The position numbers and the translations under genes are program-made. 19,394 nucleotides of DNA, from contig CAMTHN010000005.1 in NCBI GenBank assembly GCA_947072265.1, positions 1-19,394 of the forward strand, written 5' to 3'. Under the pieces are notes generated by a model that saw only the letters and a program-made list of their open reading frames with translations, had not been told where the DNA came from and did not search any database. This stretch comes from an uncultured Clostridia bacterium (GTDB lineage Bacteria > Bacillota > Clostridia > Oscillospirales > Ruminococcaceae). Below are positions 6,982 through 16,500 of the stretch, one piece after another (position 1 is the first letter of the stretch; every line of letters starts with the position of its first letter).

Positions 6982-8085
6982 ATGATAACATTTGATGATA
7001 TTAGTTTTAAGTATAAAAAACTTAAAATTAATTTAGAAGAATTATATTCTTCTTTAAAAATTTCTACCCTACAATTAGAGCTAAAAAATTTGGAATCTAT
7101 TGCTTCTAAAGAAGATTTTTGGAAAAATATAGAGATGAAATCTATATTAAAAACTATAAAATCTATCTCCAATACTATAAAAATATATAATGATATATCT
7201 TTTTCTTTAAAAGATATATCAGAATTTTTAAATATTGCTATAGATGATAATGACTATTCTATGATAGATGATATATTTAAAAATATACAAATAGTTGAAA
7301 AAAAAATAGAAGATCAGACTATAAGCACTCTATTTTCATATCAATATGATAAAAATAATGCAATTATAACTTTGCACGCTGGATCTGGTGGAAAAGATGC
7401 CCAAGATTGGACACAGATGCTATATCGTATGTATACCAGATGGGCAGAATTTAAAAAATTTAAAATATCTGTAATATCATTTTTGGATGGCGAAGAAGCT
7501 GGTTTAAAATCTATTTCTTTAACAATTATTGGACAAAACGCTTACGGACTTTTAAAATCTGAAGTTGGTGTACATCGTCTTATTCGTATATCTCCTTTCG
7601 ACTCTTCTGGACAGAGGCATACTTCATTTGCCTCTGTCGAAGTTGTACCAGAAATAGACGATGACATCATTATAGATATAAAAGACACCGACCTTAAAAT
7701 AGATACATTTCGTGCCAGCGGCGCTGGTGGACAGCATATAAATAAAACAGAATCTGCTGTTAGAATTGTCCATATTCCTACTGGTATAACTGTGTCATGT
7801 CAAACTCAAAGAAGTCAAGGAAAAAATAAATCTACCTGTTTAAAAGTTTTAAAATCTAAACTATTTGAAATTAAACAACAAAAAAATCTAGAAAAAATTG
7901 AAGATATAAAAGGTTTTAAAAAAGAAATTTCTTGGGGATCACAGATTAGATCATATACTTTTATGCCATACACCCTTGTTAAAGACCATCGAACTAATTA
8001 TGAAGAAGGAAATATTTCATCTATTATGGATGGAAATATAGATGGTTTTATAAAGGCTTATTTAAAAAAAGAGAAGATTAAATAA
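6982..8085 (+). CDS. prfB: Peptide chain release factor 2, without programmed frameshift
   Basis: This 367-residue protein releases finished chains at UGA and UAA stop codons. The stop-recognition tripeptide Ser-Pro-Phe is at 204-206 (RISPFDSSGQRH). The catalytic Gly-Gly-Gln is at 249-251 (RASGAGGQHINKTESAV). In Escherichia coli RF2 these lie one residue later, so the protein is full length. In most bacteria codon 26 or so is an in-frame UGA read through by +1 frameshifting. Here the equivalent place (residues 23-28, SSLKIS, 7048-7065) is continuous and there is no internal UGA. ATG 6982 has a GGAG 13 bases upstream, a rather long spacing. The stop lies in a hairpin shared with the converging mscS-type gene. 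Confidence 0.96.
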   Translation: MITFDDISFKYKKLKINLEELYSSLKISTLQLELKNLESIASKEDFWKNIEMKSILKTIKSISNTIKIYNDISFSLKDISEFLNIAIDDNDYSMIDDIFKNIQIVEKKIEDQTISTLFSYQYDKNNAIITLHAGSGGKDAQDWTQMLYRMYTRWAEFKKFKISVISFLDGEEAGLKSISLTIIGQNAYGLLKSEVGVHRLIRISPFDSSGQRHTSFASVEVVPEIDDDIIIDIKDTDLKIDTFRASGAGGQHINKTESAVRIVHIPTGITVSCQTQRSQGKNKSTCLKVLKSKLFEIKQQKNLEKIEDIKGFKKEISWGSQIRSYTFMPYTLVKDHRTNYEEGNISSIMDGNIDGFIKAYLKKEKIK

Positions 8086-8099
8086 TCTTCTCTTTTTTT
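8064..8099. terminator. Bidirectional terminator shared by prfB and the MscS-type gene
   Basis: A 17-bp perfect inverted repeat, centred on 8081-8082, has seven A on the left and seven T on the right and a GAGAAGAT core. It is symmetrical and serves both strands. Both stop codons lie in it: prfB TAA at 8083-8085 and, on the minus strand, TAA at 8080-8078. Confidence 0.9.
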
Positions 8100-8881
8100 A
8101 TAATATTTACATCTAACTTATTATATGGAATTGTTATTCCTTCTTTATCAAAATTAGATTTTATATTCTCATGTAGATAAAATTTTAAATCAAAATAATC
8201 ATCCAATTTCACCCATACTTTAATAGACAAAGTTATACAACTGTCTGAAAACTCAGAAATATTTACAACTGGTTTTGGATCTATTATACTAATTTCAGAT
8301 TGTTTAATAATATTTTTTAAAATTTCTTTAGCTTTATTATAATCATCATCATAACCTATGCCTATTGTTAAATCTAGTCTTCTAGTTTTTTCCTCTGAAT
8401 GATTGGTTATAGCTTGATTTGAAACTATGCCATTTGGAATATATATAGTTTTTCTATCATATGTATGAAGCTTTGTATGTAAAACAGATATACTGTCAAC
8501 CACACCTTCAACTTTTTCAACTTCTATATAATCCCCTATATTAAATGGCTTAGAAAATAAAATCAACATTCCTCCTGATAAATTTGCCAAAGTATCTTTT
8601 ACTGCAAGAGAAATTGCTAAACCTATAACCCCTAAAACCGCTACAAGAGAATTTAAATCTGCTCCTAAATTCGAAAATATTATTATAAATAAAATTATAT
8701 ATAACATAATTTTTAATATTGATATCAAAAACACGCTTATAGTCTTATCTAATTTGCTTTTTTCTATAGCCTTTTTTAATGCTTTATTTAAAAATTTAAT
8801 AACAAAAAAGCCAATAATAAAAATAATTAAAGAAATAATAATTTTTTCACCATATGCATCTATAAAATGTTTTATTTTCAT
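8078..8881 (-). CDS. mscS: MscS-family mechanosensitive ion channel
   Basis: This 267-residue protein is a small MscS-type channel that opens under membrane tension to release solutes on osmotic downshock. Hydrophobic segments lie at about 14-34, 49-70 and 78-110. The third has the gate helix GVIGLAISLAVKDTLANLSG. FSKPFNIGDYIEVEKVEG opens the beta domain, and YIPNGIVSNQAITNHS follows. The C-terminal cytoplasmic vestibule is complete. I chose ATG 8881 because GAGTGG lies a few bases upstream. An in-frame GTG at 8890 would add three residues but leaves no room for a ribosome binding site. The gene follows the terminator of the secreted-protein cluster, so it needs its own promoter, which I could not identify. 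Confidence 0.93.
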   Translation of the reverse strand: MKIKHFIDAYGEKIIISLIIFIIGFFVIKFLNKALKKAIEKSKLDKTISVFLISILKIMLYIILFIIIFSNLGADLNSLVAVLGVIGLAISLAVKDTLANLSGGMLILFSKPFNIGDYIEVEKVEGVVDSISVLHTKLHTYDRKTIYIPNGIVSNQAITNHSEEKTRRLDLTIGIGYDDDYNKAKEILKNIIKQSEISIIDPKPVVNISEFSDSCITLSIKVWVKLDDYFDLKFYLHENIKSNFDKEGITIPYNKLDVNIIKKEKII

Positions 8882-8903
8882 ACTTACCACTCTCTAATAT
8901 TTA

Positions 8904-8949
8904 AAATAATAAAAGGAAAGGAGTTTTAACACCTTTCCTTTTATTATTT
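8904..8949 (-). terminator. Terminator of the 692-residue secreted protein gene
   Basis: An 18-bp perfect stem (8904-8921 with 8932-8949) encloses a 10-base loop, with core AAAAGGAAAGG/CCTTTCCTTTT. It starts 27 bases after the stop codon on the minus strand and separates the cohesin-dockerin gene cluster from the MscS-type gene. Confidence 0.9.
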
Positions 8950-8976
8950 ATATTTAAATTCTATTTCATTTATATT

Positions 8977-11055
8977 CTATAAATAATCATCTGCAACAAA
9001 AGTATAGTATTGTTTTATTTTTGATAATCTTCTCATATGTGAAATTATTTCATGTGCATCACCTAGATCAACCTGGGTATCTCTATTAGTATCTATTAAT
9101 GATCTTATAATTTCTGGTGTAAATAAAGGCTTTATATCTGTTCCAAATCCTAAAACATAATCATTTATTATCTTGCTATCTTTAGAATCTATAACACCAT
9201 TTCTATCTAAATCTCCTAATTTATGGATAACTTTAACAGTTCTTTCATCCTCTGCAAGAATTTCTATCTCTCCTGTTTCAGGATCTATATTCTTTCCTTT
9301 TAGAGTATATTTTATAACTAAATCTTGTTGAAAAAATCCTGTAGGATTATCTATAATTATATTAAGATTTATAGATTCATTATTTAAATATTTTGGCAAA
9401 GAAACTGAATTAGTTGAACCTTTTTTAGAAATAGTTCTTTCAACATCTTTAGTTACATCGATACCCTTATCATCAGTAGCTAAAAATGTATCTCTAAAAT
9501 TATGATCATAGTAGGCATATATATTTGTTTCTTTATCTTTTCCAGACTCTATATCTGAAGCTAAAGCATTTCCTTTACCTAGAGTAATTTTTGATAATAT
9601 TTTCTCACTTATATTAACTGTTATTTCAGCTATAAAATTATCAGGATTTATTACTCCTTCTCTTGGCATGAAAGGTGCTTCTAATATATGTGTTCCAATA
9701 ACACTTGAGTCAACTGTTGGATCTTTAAACTTCCAATTTCCTAAAGGAATATTGTCTAATGTATATTCTCCATTTTCAAAACCACTGTCTTTATCTGCTA
9801 ATACGGGAACTTTATTAGCAACAGCAGGTAGTGTTCCTAAATCAAATCCTGGAATAAGCTCAATAGTATCTATTTTTATACTACTTACTATTTTATTATC
9901 TATAGCTTTAACATTATGTGGTATTGCAATACTTTCATCTTTATCATCTATAGCTTGAGCTGTGGTTCTATATTCTCCACCACGATTTATACTAGCGTTT
10001 TTTTCATCGCTTCCACGATCGATATTAACAGTTACAGACCCATCTGTAGTTGCCATTTTTTCCCCTAATATATTTCCTTCTGGATCGTAAACTTTTATCA
10101 CTGTTCCTCTTGGTACAGACTTCTCTCCTTTAACATTACCAATAGTTAATGTTCTTGTTCTATTTATTTGATCAATAGTATCAGTAATATTTTCTGGAGA
10201 TGGAACAACTATCTCAGGATCAACAGGCCCAGGCTTTTCTACAACATCAAATATATTATCAGGTCCTGTTGTTTCATAAAGAACTGTAGTATCTACAATA
10301 TCTTCAGAATTATAGTATGAAAGTAATAATGATGATGGATCTATAGCAAAGATAGACTCTCCTGGTGTATTTTGAGGATTTTCTTTTATTTGAAATACAT
10401 ATGAACTTAAAATATTTTGATCAGATGTATTTTTTTGTAAAAATAAAAGTTTTGATTTATCATATACAGGAGGATCCACCTCATATCTTCCACTATAATA
10501 TATAGCTCGTATATTTGGATGTTTCAAAGTTCCATAGTCTAAATAAGCTGGATATTCTATTAAAAGTTTTTCATAAGAATTTTCTTCTTTTAAAGTTAAA
10601 AAATCTGTATTTAAACCAGTTTTTGGGAAACCTACGTTAAAATAATCTTTTGTTTCTTGATCTAATTCTGTATGAAAACCTCCTACAGATTCTTCCATGA
10701 TTCCAGCACCTGTAATACCTAAATAATCAACAACACCTTTATCATAATGTAGAATATGCTCCAGAGAAGCAAATCCATAGTTAGGAGAAAGATTATCTAA
10801 TGAAATTGTTACAACTACTTTCTCCCCCGGATAAACCTGTGAAATTTCTTTTCCCATGGAAATACCTTTATCATCTTCGATAAACTCATGAATTTTCAAA
10901 TTATATTTTGGGACTTCAGTTTTTCCCCAATCTAATCCTATTCTTTTATTTGCATTAATCGCAAAACCAATACTACTAGGCATAAATAGACTTAAAAATA
11001 ATACAAAACATATAAATAAAGAAACTATTCTTCTAGTATAGTTTTTGTTAAGCAT
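8977..11055 (-). CDS. Secreted cohesin-like/dockerin-like protein (692 residues)
   Basis: Residues 1 to about 32-35 are a signal peptide. Residues about 45-265 form a cohesin-like domain: VYPGEKVVVTISLDN, then a HYD strand, and SSYVFQIKENPQNTPGE near its end. After a PVDPE linker (277 on), about 285-390 resembles a carboxypeptidase-regulatory-type beta sandwich (VPRGTVIKVYDPEGN, then NRGGEY). A further beta-rich part leads to the FRD domain, with Phe520-Arg521-Asp522. The dockerin-like part starts with GDLDRNG at 614-620, and a second loop DTNRDTQVDLGD has Thr in place of Gly. The tail is IKQYYTFVADD. There is no catalytic domain, LPxTG or S-layer domain. TAGGGAGTGAT precedes ATG 11055. It is most similar to the 690-residue neighbour. 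Its role as a scaffold is inferred. Confidence 0.88.
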   Translation of the reverse strand: MLNKNYTRRIVSLFICFVLFLSLFMPSSIGFAINANKRIGLDWGKTEVPKYNLKIHEFIEDDKGISMGKEISQVYPGEKVVVTISLDNLSPNYGFASLEHILHYDKGVVDYLGITGAGIMEESVGGFHTELDQETKDYFNVGFPKTGLNTDFLTLKEENSYEKLLIEYPAYLDYGTLKHPNIRAIYYSGRYEVDPPVYDKSKLLFLQKNTSDQNILSSYVFQIKENPQNTPGESIFAIDPSSLLLSYYNSEDIVDTTVLYETTGPDNIFDVVEKPGPVDPEIVVPSPENITDTIDQINRTRTLTIGNVKGEKSVPRGTVIKVYDPEGNILGEKMATTDGSVTVNIDRGSDEKNASINRGGEYRTTAQAIDDKDESIAIPHNVKAIDNKIVSSIKIDTIELIPGFDLGTLPAVANKVPVLADKDSGFENGEYTLDNIPLGNWKFKDPTVDSSVIGTHILEAPFMPREGVINPDNFIAEITVNISEKILSKITLGKGNALASDIESGKDKETNIYAYYDHNFRDTFLATDDKGIDVTKDVERTISKKGSTNSVSLPKYLNNESINLNIIIDNPTGFFQQDLVIKYTLKGKNIDPETGEIEILAEDERTVKVIHKLGDLDRNGVIDSKDSKIINDYVLGFGTDIKPLFTPEIIRSLIDTNRDTQVDLGDAHEIISHMRRLSKIKQYYTFVADDYL

Positions 11056-11137
11056 AAAATTATCACTCCCTAAGTAAAATATAGAAAATTAAATATCAAA
11101 TCATAAATCAATATTTATAATCTATTCTTATTTATGT

Positions 11138-11166
11138 ATTATATACATAATAAATAACCTTTGCAA
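11138..11166 (-). promoter_or_regulatory. Promoter for the 692-residue secreted protein gene
   Basis: On the minus strand TTGCAA (11161-11166) and TATAAT (11138-11143) are 17 bases apart. The predicted transcript has a leader of about 75 bases before ATG 11055. This gene is therefore probably expressed independently of the one upstream. Confidence 0.7.
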
Positions 11167-11252
11167 CAGAAATACGTAAAAGGCGATAATTATTAACTAG
11201 TTTTAATGTAGATGTTATTTTATATTAATAATTTTGTAAATATATATATAAA

Positions 11253-11286
11253 ATAAAGATATGAAAATTTCTTTTCATATCTTTAT
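11253..11286 (-). terminator. Terminator of the 690-residue secreted protein gene
   Basis: A 15-bp perfect stem (11253-11267 with 11272-11286) closes a 4-base loop, with core AAAGATATGAAAA/TTTTCATATCTTT. On the minus strand it lies about 20 bases after the stop at 11307 and is followed by an AT-rich run. The rest of the 251-base gap to the next gene holds the promoter at 11138-11166; I see no other gene there. Confidence 0.8.
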
Positions 11287-11306
11287 CATGTTTATTTGAT
11301 ATTTTT

Positions 11307-13379
11307 TTATTTATTTATAGGTTCATCATCAGATATAAAGGAATATATTTGTCTTATTTTCTCTAATCCTGTCGTATGTTGTTGTATTTTAGATGAATCA
11401 CTTAAATCTACTTGCCCTTCTTTTGTAATGTCTATAAGATATTTTAGAGTTTCTGGATTATTTATAATATTCAATTTTTCTGTATATCCCAATACAAAAT
11501 CATTAATAATATCTCTATCTGCAGCTTCTATAAATCCATTTCTATCTATATCACCTAATCTATGTAAAACTTTAACTTTTCTAGAAATTGATATCTCTGT
11601 TCCATCTATATCTATAAATGAATATATAATTTCAAAGTTTTTAATAACTATCTTTGTAGCATCCAATATAGAATTATTTAAATCATCTAATCTTTCATTG
11701 CTTTTAAACTCTGGTAGTTTAAAATCAACTATAGAATCAGATATAACTTTTCTTTCGACTTTAGATGTAACCTCTATACCATAGCTATTTATAGCTTTAA
11801 AATCATCTCTAAATGCTAGCCCATAATACTGATATAATGTTGTTATATCGTCTTTACCATCTTCAATATCTTTATCTAGTGCATTTCCATTACCTAAAAT
11901 AATCTCTGGTGTAGCAATTCTATTAATAGATATATTTCCTATACTTGTGAAGGTATCATCTTTATTTACAATAGTATCTTCTCCTATTATAGTGTCCAAA
12001 AATATACTTTTAATAATATGATTTCCTAAAATCATATTATCATCTGGATTTATAAAATTCCATTTTCCAAGATTAACTCCATCAATCTTAGGTTTATCCT
12101 TTTCCATAGCTCCTATTGGTGCTTCTAATCCTGTTTTTATGTCAAATGTAATTACAACTTCATCAGCTTTATCATCTAATCCAGCCAAATCAGTTCCAAG
12201 AGGTAAATCCCCTAATTTACCCATATTTAAATTTTCTTTTATAAAATTATGCCTTTTTATAACTTCATGAACAACCGCAGTTAATTTATCACCTGAAATA
12301 ACTGGAACAATTTTATAGCTTCCACCTAGGTTGATGCTTGCATTTTTATCATCTGTTCCTCTATCAAGATTTACGGTTAAAGATCCTCCTGTAGAAGTTC
12401 CCCTGCCCAACTCAACTTCATTTTTATCATACACAATAATTTCTGCCCCTGTTGGAACTTCTGTCATACCTTTTAAATTGCCAACTGTAATTGTTCTTGT
12501 TCCTGCTTCATGATCTATATCATCTGTTATATTCTCTGCAGTTTTATCTAAAATAATAGGGTTTAAAGGAATTAAATCTTCTATTTCATCAAATATGCTA
12601 TGACCTGATTCTACATCCTCTTTAAGATATTTTACTGATGTAAGTGATTCTGTATCATAGTATGAAATGGTTATAAAATTCGGGTCAACCATAAACCCTT
12701 CTATTCCAACTGTTATTCCTGGATTATCTTTAACTTCAAATAAATATGATCCTATTATATTGCGATCATCTACACTTTTTTCAAAATCAAATATTTGATC
12801 TTTTTCATATGTAGTATTTGCATAATATACATTAGAGTATATAGACCTCATCTTTTCTGGAGCCGTTTCATTATCTATACTACTTGGATATTCTATAAGA
12901 TAATTTTTATATTTATTTATCCCTCCAAAAGATAATTTTTCTCTATTTGCACCTAATTTTGGAAATCCTATATCAAATATATTCTGAGATATGTCCGATA
13001 AATTAAATTCATCTCCACCAATAATACTATCATGCTCTCCTGCTCCAGGGATTCCCAAATAATTAAATCTAGCAGAATCATAAGATATTACGCTATCTAG
13101 TCCAGCTATACCATGGACAGAATCAAATTTATCCAACGACATTGTTAAAACAAATTTTTGTCCAGGTATTAATGTGTTATCTCTTATAAGACTTCCTAAC
13201 TGCCCTACCCCCGTTCCTGTTGGATCCTCTAGATATTCATACATCTTCAAGTTATAAACCGCTTTAGTTTTTTTACTATCCGCACTTACAACACTATTAC
13301 AATTAATAATTCCTGTAAAGAAAAATATAACTGATAAAAAAATTGAGCCTATTTTATACCTATATGTATTTTTAACCAT
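11307..13379 (-). CDS. Secreted cohesin-like/dockerin-like protein (690 residues)
   Basis: A signal peptide ends near Ala33 (VVSA-D). The mature start YNLKMYEYLEDPTGTGVG is shared in pattern with the other three paralogues. The cohesin-like part contains LIPGQKFVLTMSLDK and YDSARFNYLGI and runs to about residue 265. A PLNPI linker leads to a regulatory-type beta domain (VPTGAEIIVYDKNEV, DRGTDDKNASINLGGSY), then an LGKWNF segment and the FRD domain with Phe523. The dockerin-like part has GDIDRNG at 609-615 and a second loop DITKEGQVDLSD. The tail is IRQIYSFISDD. Cys27 is not in a lipobox. The frame extends to ATG 13397, but AGGAGAGA lies 5 bases before ATG 13379, so the shorter start is right. 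Non-enzymatic; surface or matrix role inferred. Confidence 0.88.
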   Translation of the reverse strand: MVKNTYRYKIGSIFLSVIFFFTGIINCNSVVSADSKKTKAVYNLKMYEYLEDPTGTGVGQLGSLIRDNTLIPGQKFVLTMSLDKFDSVHGIAGLDSVISYDSARFNYLGIPGAGEHDSIIGGDEFNLSDISQNIFDIGFPKLGANREKLSFGGINKYKNYLIEYPSSIDNETAPEKMRSIYSNVYYANTTYEKDQIFDFEKSVDDRNIIGSYLFEVKDNPGITVGIEGFMVDPNFITISYYDTESLTSVKYLKEDVESGHSIFDEIEDLIPLNPIILDKTAENITDDIDHEAGTRTITVGNLKGMTEVPTGAEIIVYDKNEVELGRGTSTGGSLTVNLDRGTDDKNASINLGGSYKIVPVISGDKLTAVVHEVIKRHNFIKENLNMGKLGDLPLGTDLAGLDDKADEVVITFDIKTGLEAPIGAMEKDKPKIDGVNLGKWNFINPDDNMILGNHIIKSIFLDTIIGEDTIVNKDDTFTSIGNISINRIATPEIILGNGNALDKDIEDGKDDITTLYQYYGLAFRDDFKAINSYGIEVTSKVERKVISDSIVDFKLPEFKSNERLDDLNNSILDATKIVIKNFEIIYSFIDIDGTEISISRKVKVLHRLGDIDRNGFIEAADRDIINDFVLGYTEKLNIINNPETLKYLIDITKEGQVDLSDSSKIQQHTTGLEKIRQIYSFISDDEPINK

Positions 13380-13384
13380 AATTA

Positions 13385-13392
13385 TCTCTCCT
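13385..13392 (-). promoter_or_regulatory. Ribosome binding site deciding the start at 13379
   Basis: On the minus strand AGGAGAGA lies 5 bases before ATG 13379. The upstream in-frame ATG 13397 would place this site inside the coding sequence and add six residues before a normal signal peptide. I found no good promoter in the 167-base gap 13398-13564. Confidence 0.8.
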
Positions 13393-13519
13393 AACATCTA
13401 ATCTATAAAGAGTGTTTTTACACAATTTTTAAATTACTCATACTATAATTCGACATAGAAGATATAATATTAATGATATTTAGAGATTACATATATTTAC
13501 AATTTATATTTTTATATAA

Positions 13520-13552
13520 AAAATAAGGCTAACTAAAAGTTAGCCTTATTTT
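13520..13552 (-). terminator. Terminator of the 1363-residue secreted protein gene
   Basis: A 15-bp perfect stem, AAAATAAGGCTAACT with AGTTAGCCTTATTTT, closes a 3-base loop. It lies 12 bases after the stop on the minus strand and has T-rich flanks in both directions. Confidence 0.9.
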
Positions 13553-13564
13553 CAAATTCTAAAA

Positions 13565-16500
13565 CTAGTCGTTTATAGATTTGATTTTATGTTTATTAGT
13601 ATGAGCGTCTTCACCTTCAACTAGATATCCAAATAGTTGTGGTGCAACTTCAATTATACCAGAAATTAATTTTTCTAGTCTTTCTTGGTTGTGCACTCTG
13701 AATGCAGCAGTAGGGTTAAATGATGCACTAAATGGTCCTGCATTAACTAGATTAGCTATATAATCAACATCGCTTTCGCTGTTGTTATATTTTTCTTGTC
13801 TTTTAACTATTCTATTAAATAATCCCATATCAGTAGCATTTGTTGTGTCATTTTTTTGTCCAGTTAAGATACCATCTTTGTTGATATCTCCACGTAGATA
13901 AATAATATATACATCTTTAGTTACTGGAGGTAATACATTACCGTAAATTGTAGAGCTATAAGTAACTCTATATTTACCATAACTGTTTTCTCCATCTTTA
14001 CCTAAAGTTAGATCTTCTGTTGAACTATATTCTGGTAAATCTTTTTTACTTCCTGAAGCAATTGTTGTAGAAGAGATGCTAACATATTTTTCAACAAACC
14101 TTGTTATTGTATAAGGGTCTGTAAATTCTGTTCCATCTAGATTTACAAGACTAGTTTTAGTATCTCTAAATCCACGATTTACATACATATAAATATCTTT
14201 ATTTCCTGCAACGCCATGGTTTCCATCTTCCGGTGTAATTATAGGTAGATCAGCAACTTTAACTGTTACAGTTATTTCTAAAGAATCATCGTATATTAGC
14301 CAGTTTGCACTTAAATGATTTAATTTACCTTTAAATGTTTTAGTTGCGCCTGGTTCTTGTGGATCAAATCCTGCTAATGTGTTTGGAGTCCAATCAATTA
14401 TATAAGGTGCAACTGTTCCTGGCATATGTTTGCCTTCTGGAAGAATAAAGTTGCTTCCTTGTGGGAATAGTTTAGATAATTCTTCAAATGAAGATATACT
14501 GTTTCCTAAAGGAATCTCCACAGTAGCATCTTTAAATGTCTCATCTGGAGTACCTCTAACAGCAATTATCGATACTGTTCCTTTAGATTGTTCGATTGCA
14601 TCTGGTAGTCCTAAAATTCCAGAAGTAAAATTATAAACTTTTCCTTTTAATTCAATTTTGGAATCTTGTAGACTATTTGGTATCCAATTAGCTGGAACAA
14701 ATACTGATGATCCATCGCTTAATTCAACTTCTATGTTTTGAGGTAATAAAGCAATTATAGAATCAATATCTGATGCTTTATTTACTCTTGCATCATCTGC
14801 ATAAGTTTCTTCAAGCTTATCAGCTGGATCAATTATATCAACAATAGTTTTACTATTATCAACATGTACATTAACAATAACTTCTGATGGAATTGTTGGG
14901 TCTTCTGTTAACCATCTTGGTTTTGTTAATGAAACAGCTCCATTAAATTTAAATGTTGCTTTTTCTACTGTAAAGAAATCTTCTGGAAGAGATCCAGGAG
15001 CCCATGAAATTGTATAAGGAACTCTTGAATATGATTTATTATCAACTAATTTAATATCTCCATTTTTTGAAGGGAAATATTTAACTAAATCTTCGTATGT
15101 AAATATCTCTTCACGTTGTTCTTGTGTTAAGAATATATCCATAGGAGTTTTAACATCTAGAGACCCTTTAACAGCTGTTACAACTGATTTAGCATCAAGT
15201 TGTACTTTAACGCCATCTACAGAAGAAGTATAAGAATATGATTCTTTTTTATATTCAATTTTATCTTTTGTAGAACCATTGATTGCTGATACAAAATTCC
15301 AATTAGCTTTCATATATCCAATTGAAACAACTTTTCCATCAACTAATTTTCCAACTTCTAATAAGTTTGGTAAAGTTAGATCAGAAATATCTTGTGTTGT
15401 ATCTGCTTTTTCAATAAGTTTATCATCAGCAGATGTTAGATGACCTTTAAATGGATCTACAGCGTCTTCTGTATTTGGATCATCTGGATAAGTCGGTAAT
15501 GGGTCTATTATAACTACATCATCCATATCGTCAATTTTAACTGTGATAGTTATACTCTTAACATCGTTATAAGTTAACCATCTATCGATAGGTCCAGTAG
15601 TTATCGCACCTGTAAATTTAAATTCTTTTCCAGAAACGCTTGTATCCCAATCGCCTGGAAGAGCATTTGGTGTCCATGCTATTGAATATGTAGGTCCAAC
15701 AACATTTCCGAATATGCTTCCGAATAGTTCTATATTTCCGTTTGATTTAGGGAACATAGCTAATAATTCAGCATAAGTTACAGTGCTATCTTTTGGTAAT
15801 ATAATAGTGGAGTCTTTAACTTCTGCAGGTAGTTTACCTGTAACAGGTGTAACTATTGCTTGTTGTCCTGCAAGTTGTTGATGTGCAACAACACCATTTA
15901 TATTTGTTTTATAAGTATAAGTTTGTCCTTTAGGATCGAACTTATTATTAACTCCTGAGTCTGGTCCCCAATTTGCAACAAGTGTTAAAATTCTACCATC
16001 AGTTTTAACAGCTTTTACAGTTGTTGGGAATAATACGTCAATTACATCTTTATCTGATTTTGTATCTTTTAATTTTTCATCATCTGAAGATGTATAAACT
16101 GGAGCAACTGGCATAATATAATCGAAGATTGGAGGTGTCATTCTTATATACATATGTGCATATCTTCTAATTGTATTGTTAGCCTTAGTTCCTACGTTAA
16201 CAACTTTCATATTACCTGTAGGAATAGCAATAGTATTTTCTTCAAACAATGTACTTGTTTTAACTATTCCAATACTATTAAGATCAGAACCAGCTCCAAA
16301 GAACCAATCACCTAAAGCAGCTTTTGCACTATAAGTACCAGATTCTGAACCTGTACTTGGATTATATGTAACAGTAGCATCTTTTGGTAATGTAGGTAGT
16401 TTGTCATCCTCATCAGTTCCTTTTTTAGAAATAACGTCATTAATTGGACGTCCAATTTCTAATGTTGGTTCTGTAGGTGTTGTAAGAGTTGAATCTATTT

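Noticed and set aside
9668..9958. A 96-residue plus-strand open frame opposite the 692-residue gene, and similar ones at 11296-11784, 12331-12513, 14430-14636 and 16401-16754.
   Set aside because: They lie wholly inside, or almost wholly over, long, clearly coding minus-strand genes, lack ribosome binding sites and show no family features.
11160..11210. A possible riboswitch in the upstream region of the 692-residue gene, with a CCTTT/AAAGG pairing.
   Set aside because: The pairing is short, lies upstream of the predicted transcription start, and matches no riboswitch consensus that I know.
13405..13425. A small palindrome GTGTTTTTACAC upstream of the 690-residue gene as an operator.
   Set aside because: Only four base pairs flank the centre and no second copy occurs near the other three genes.
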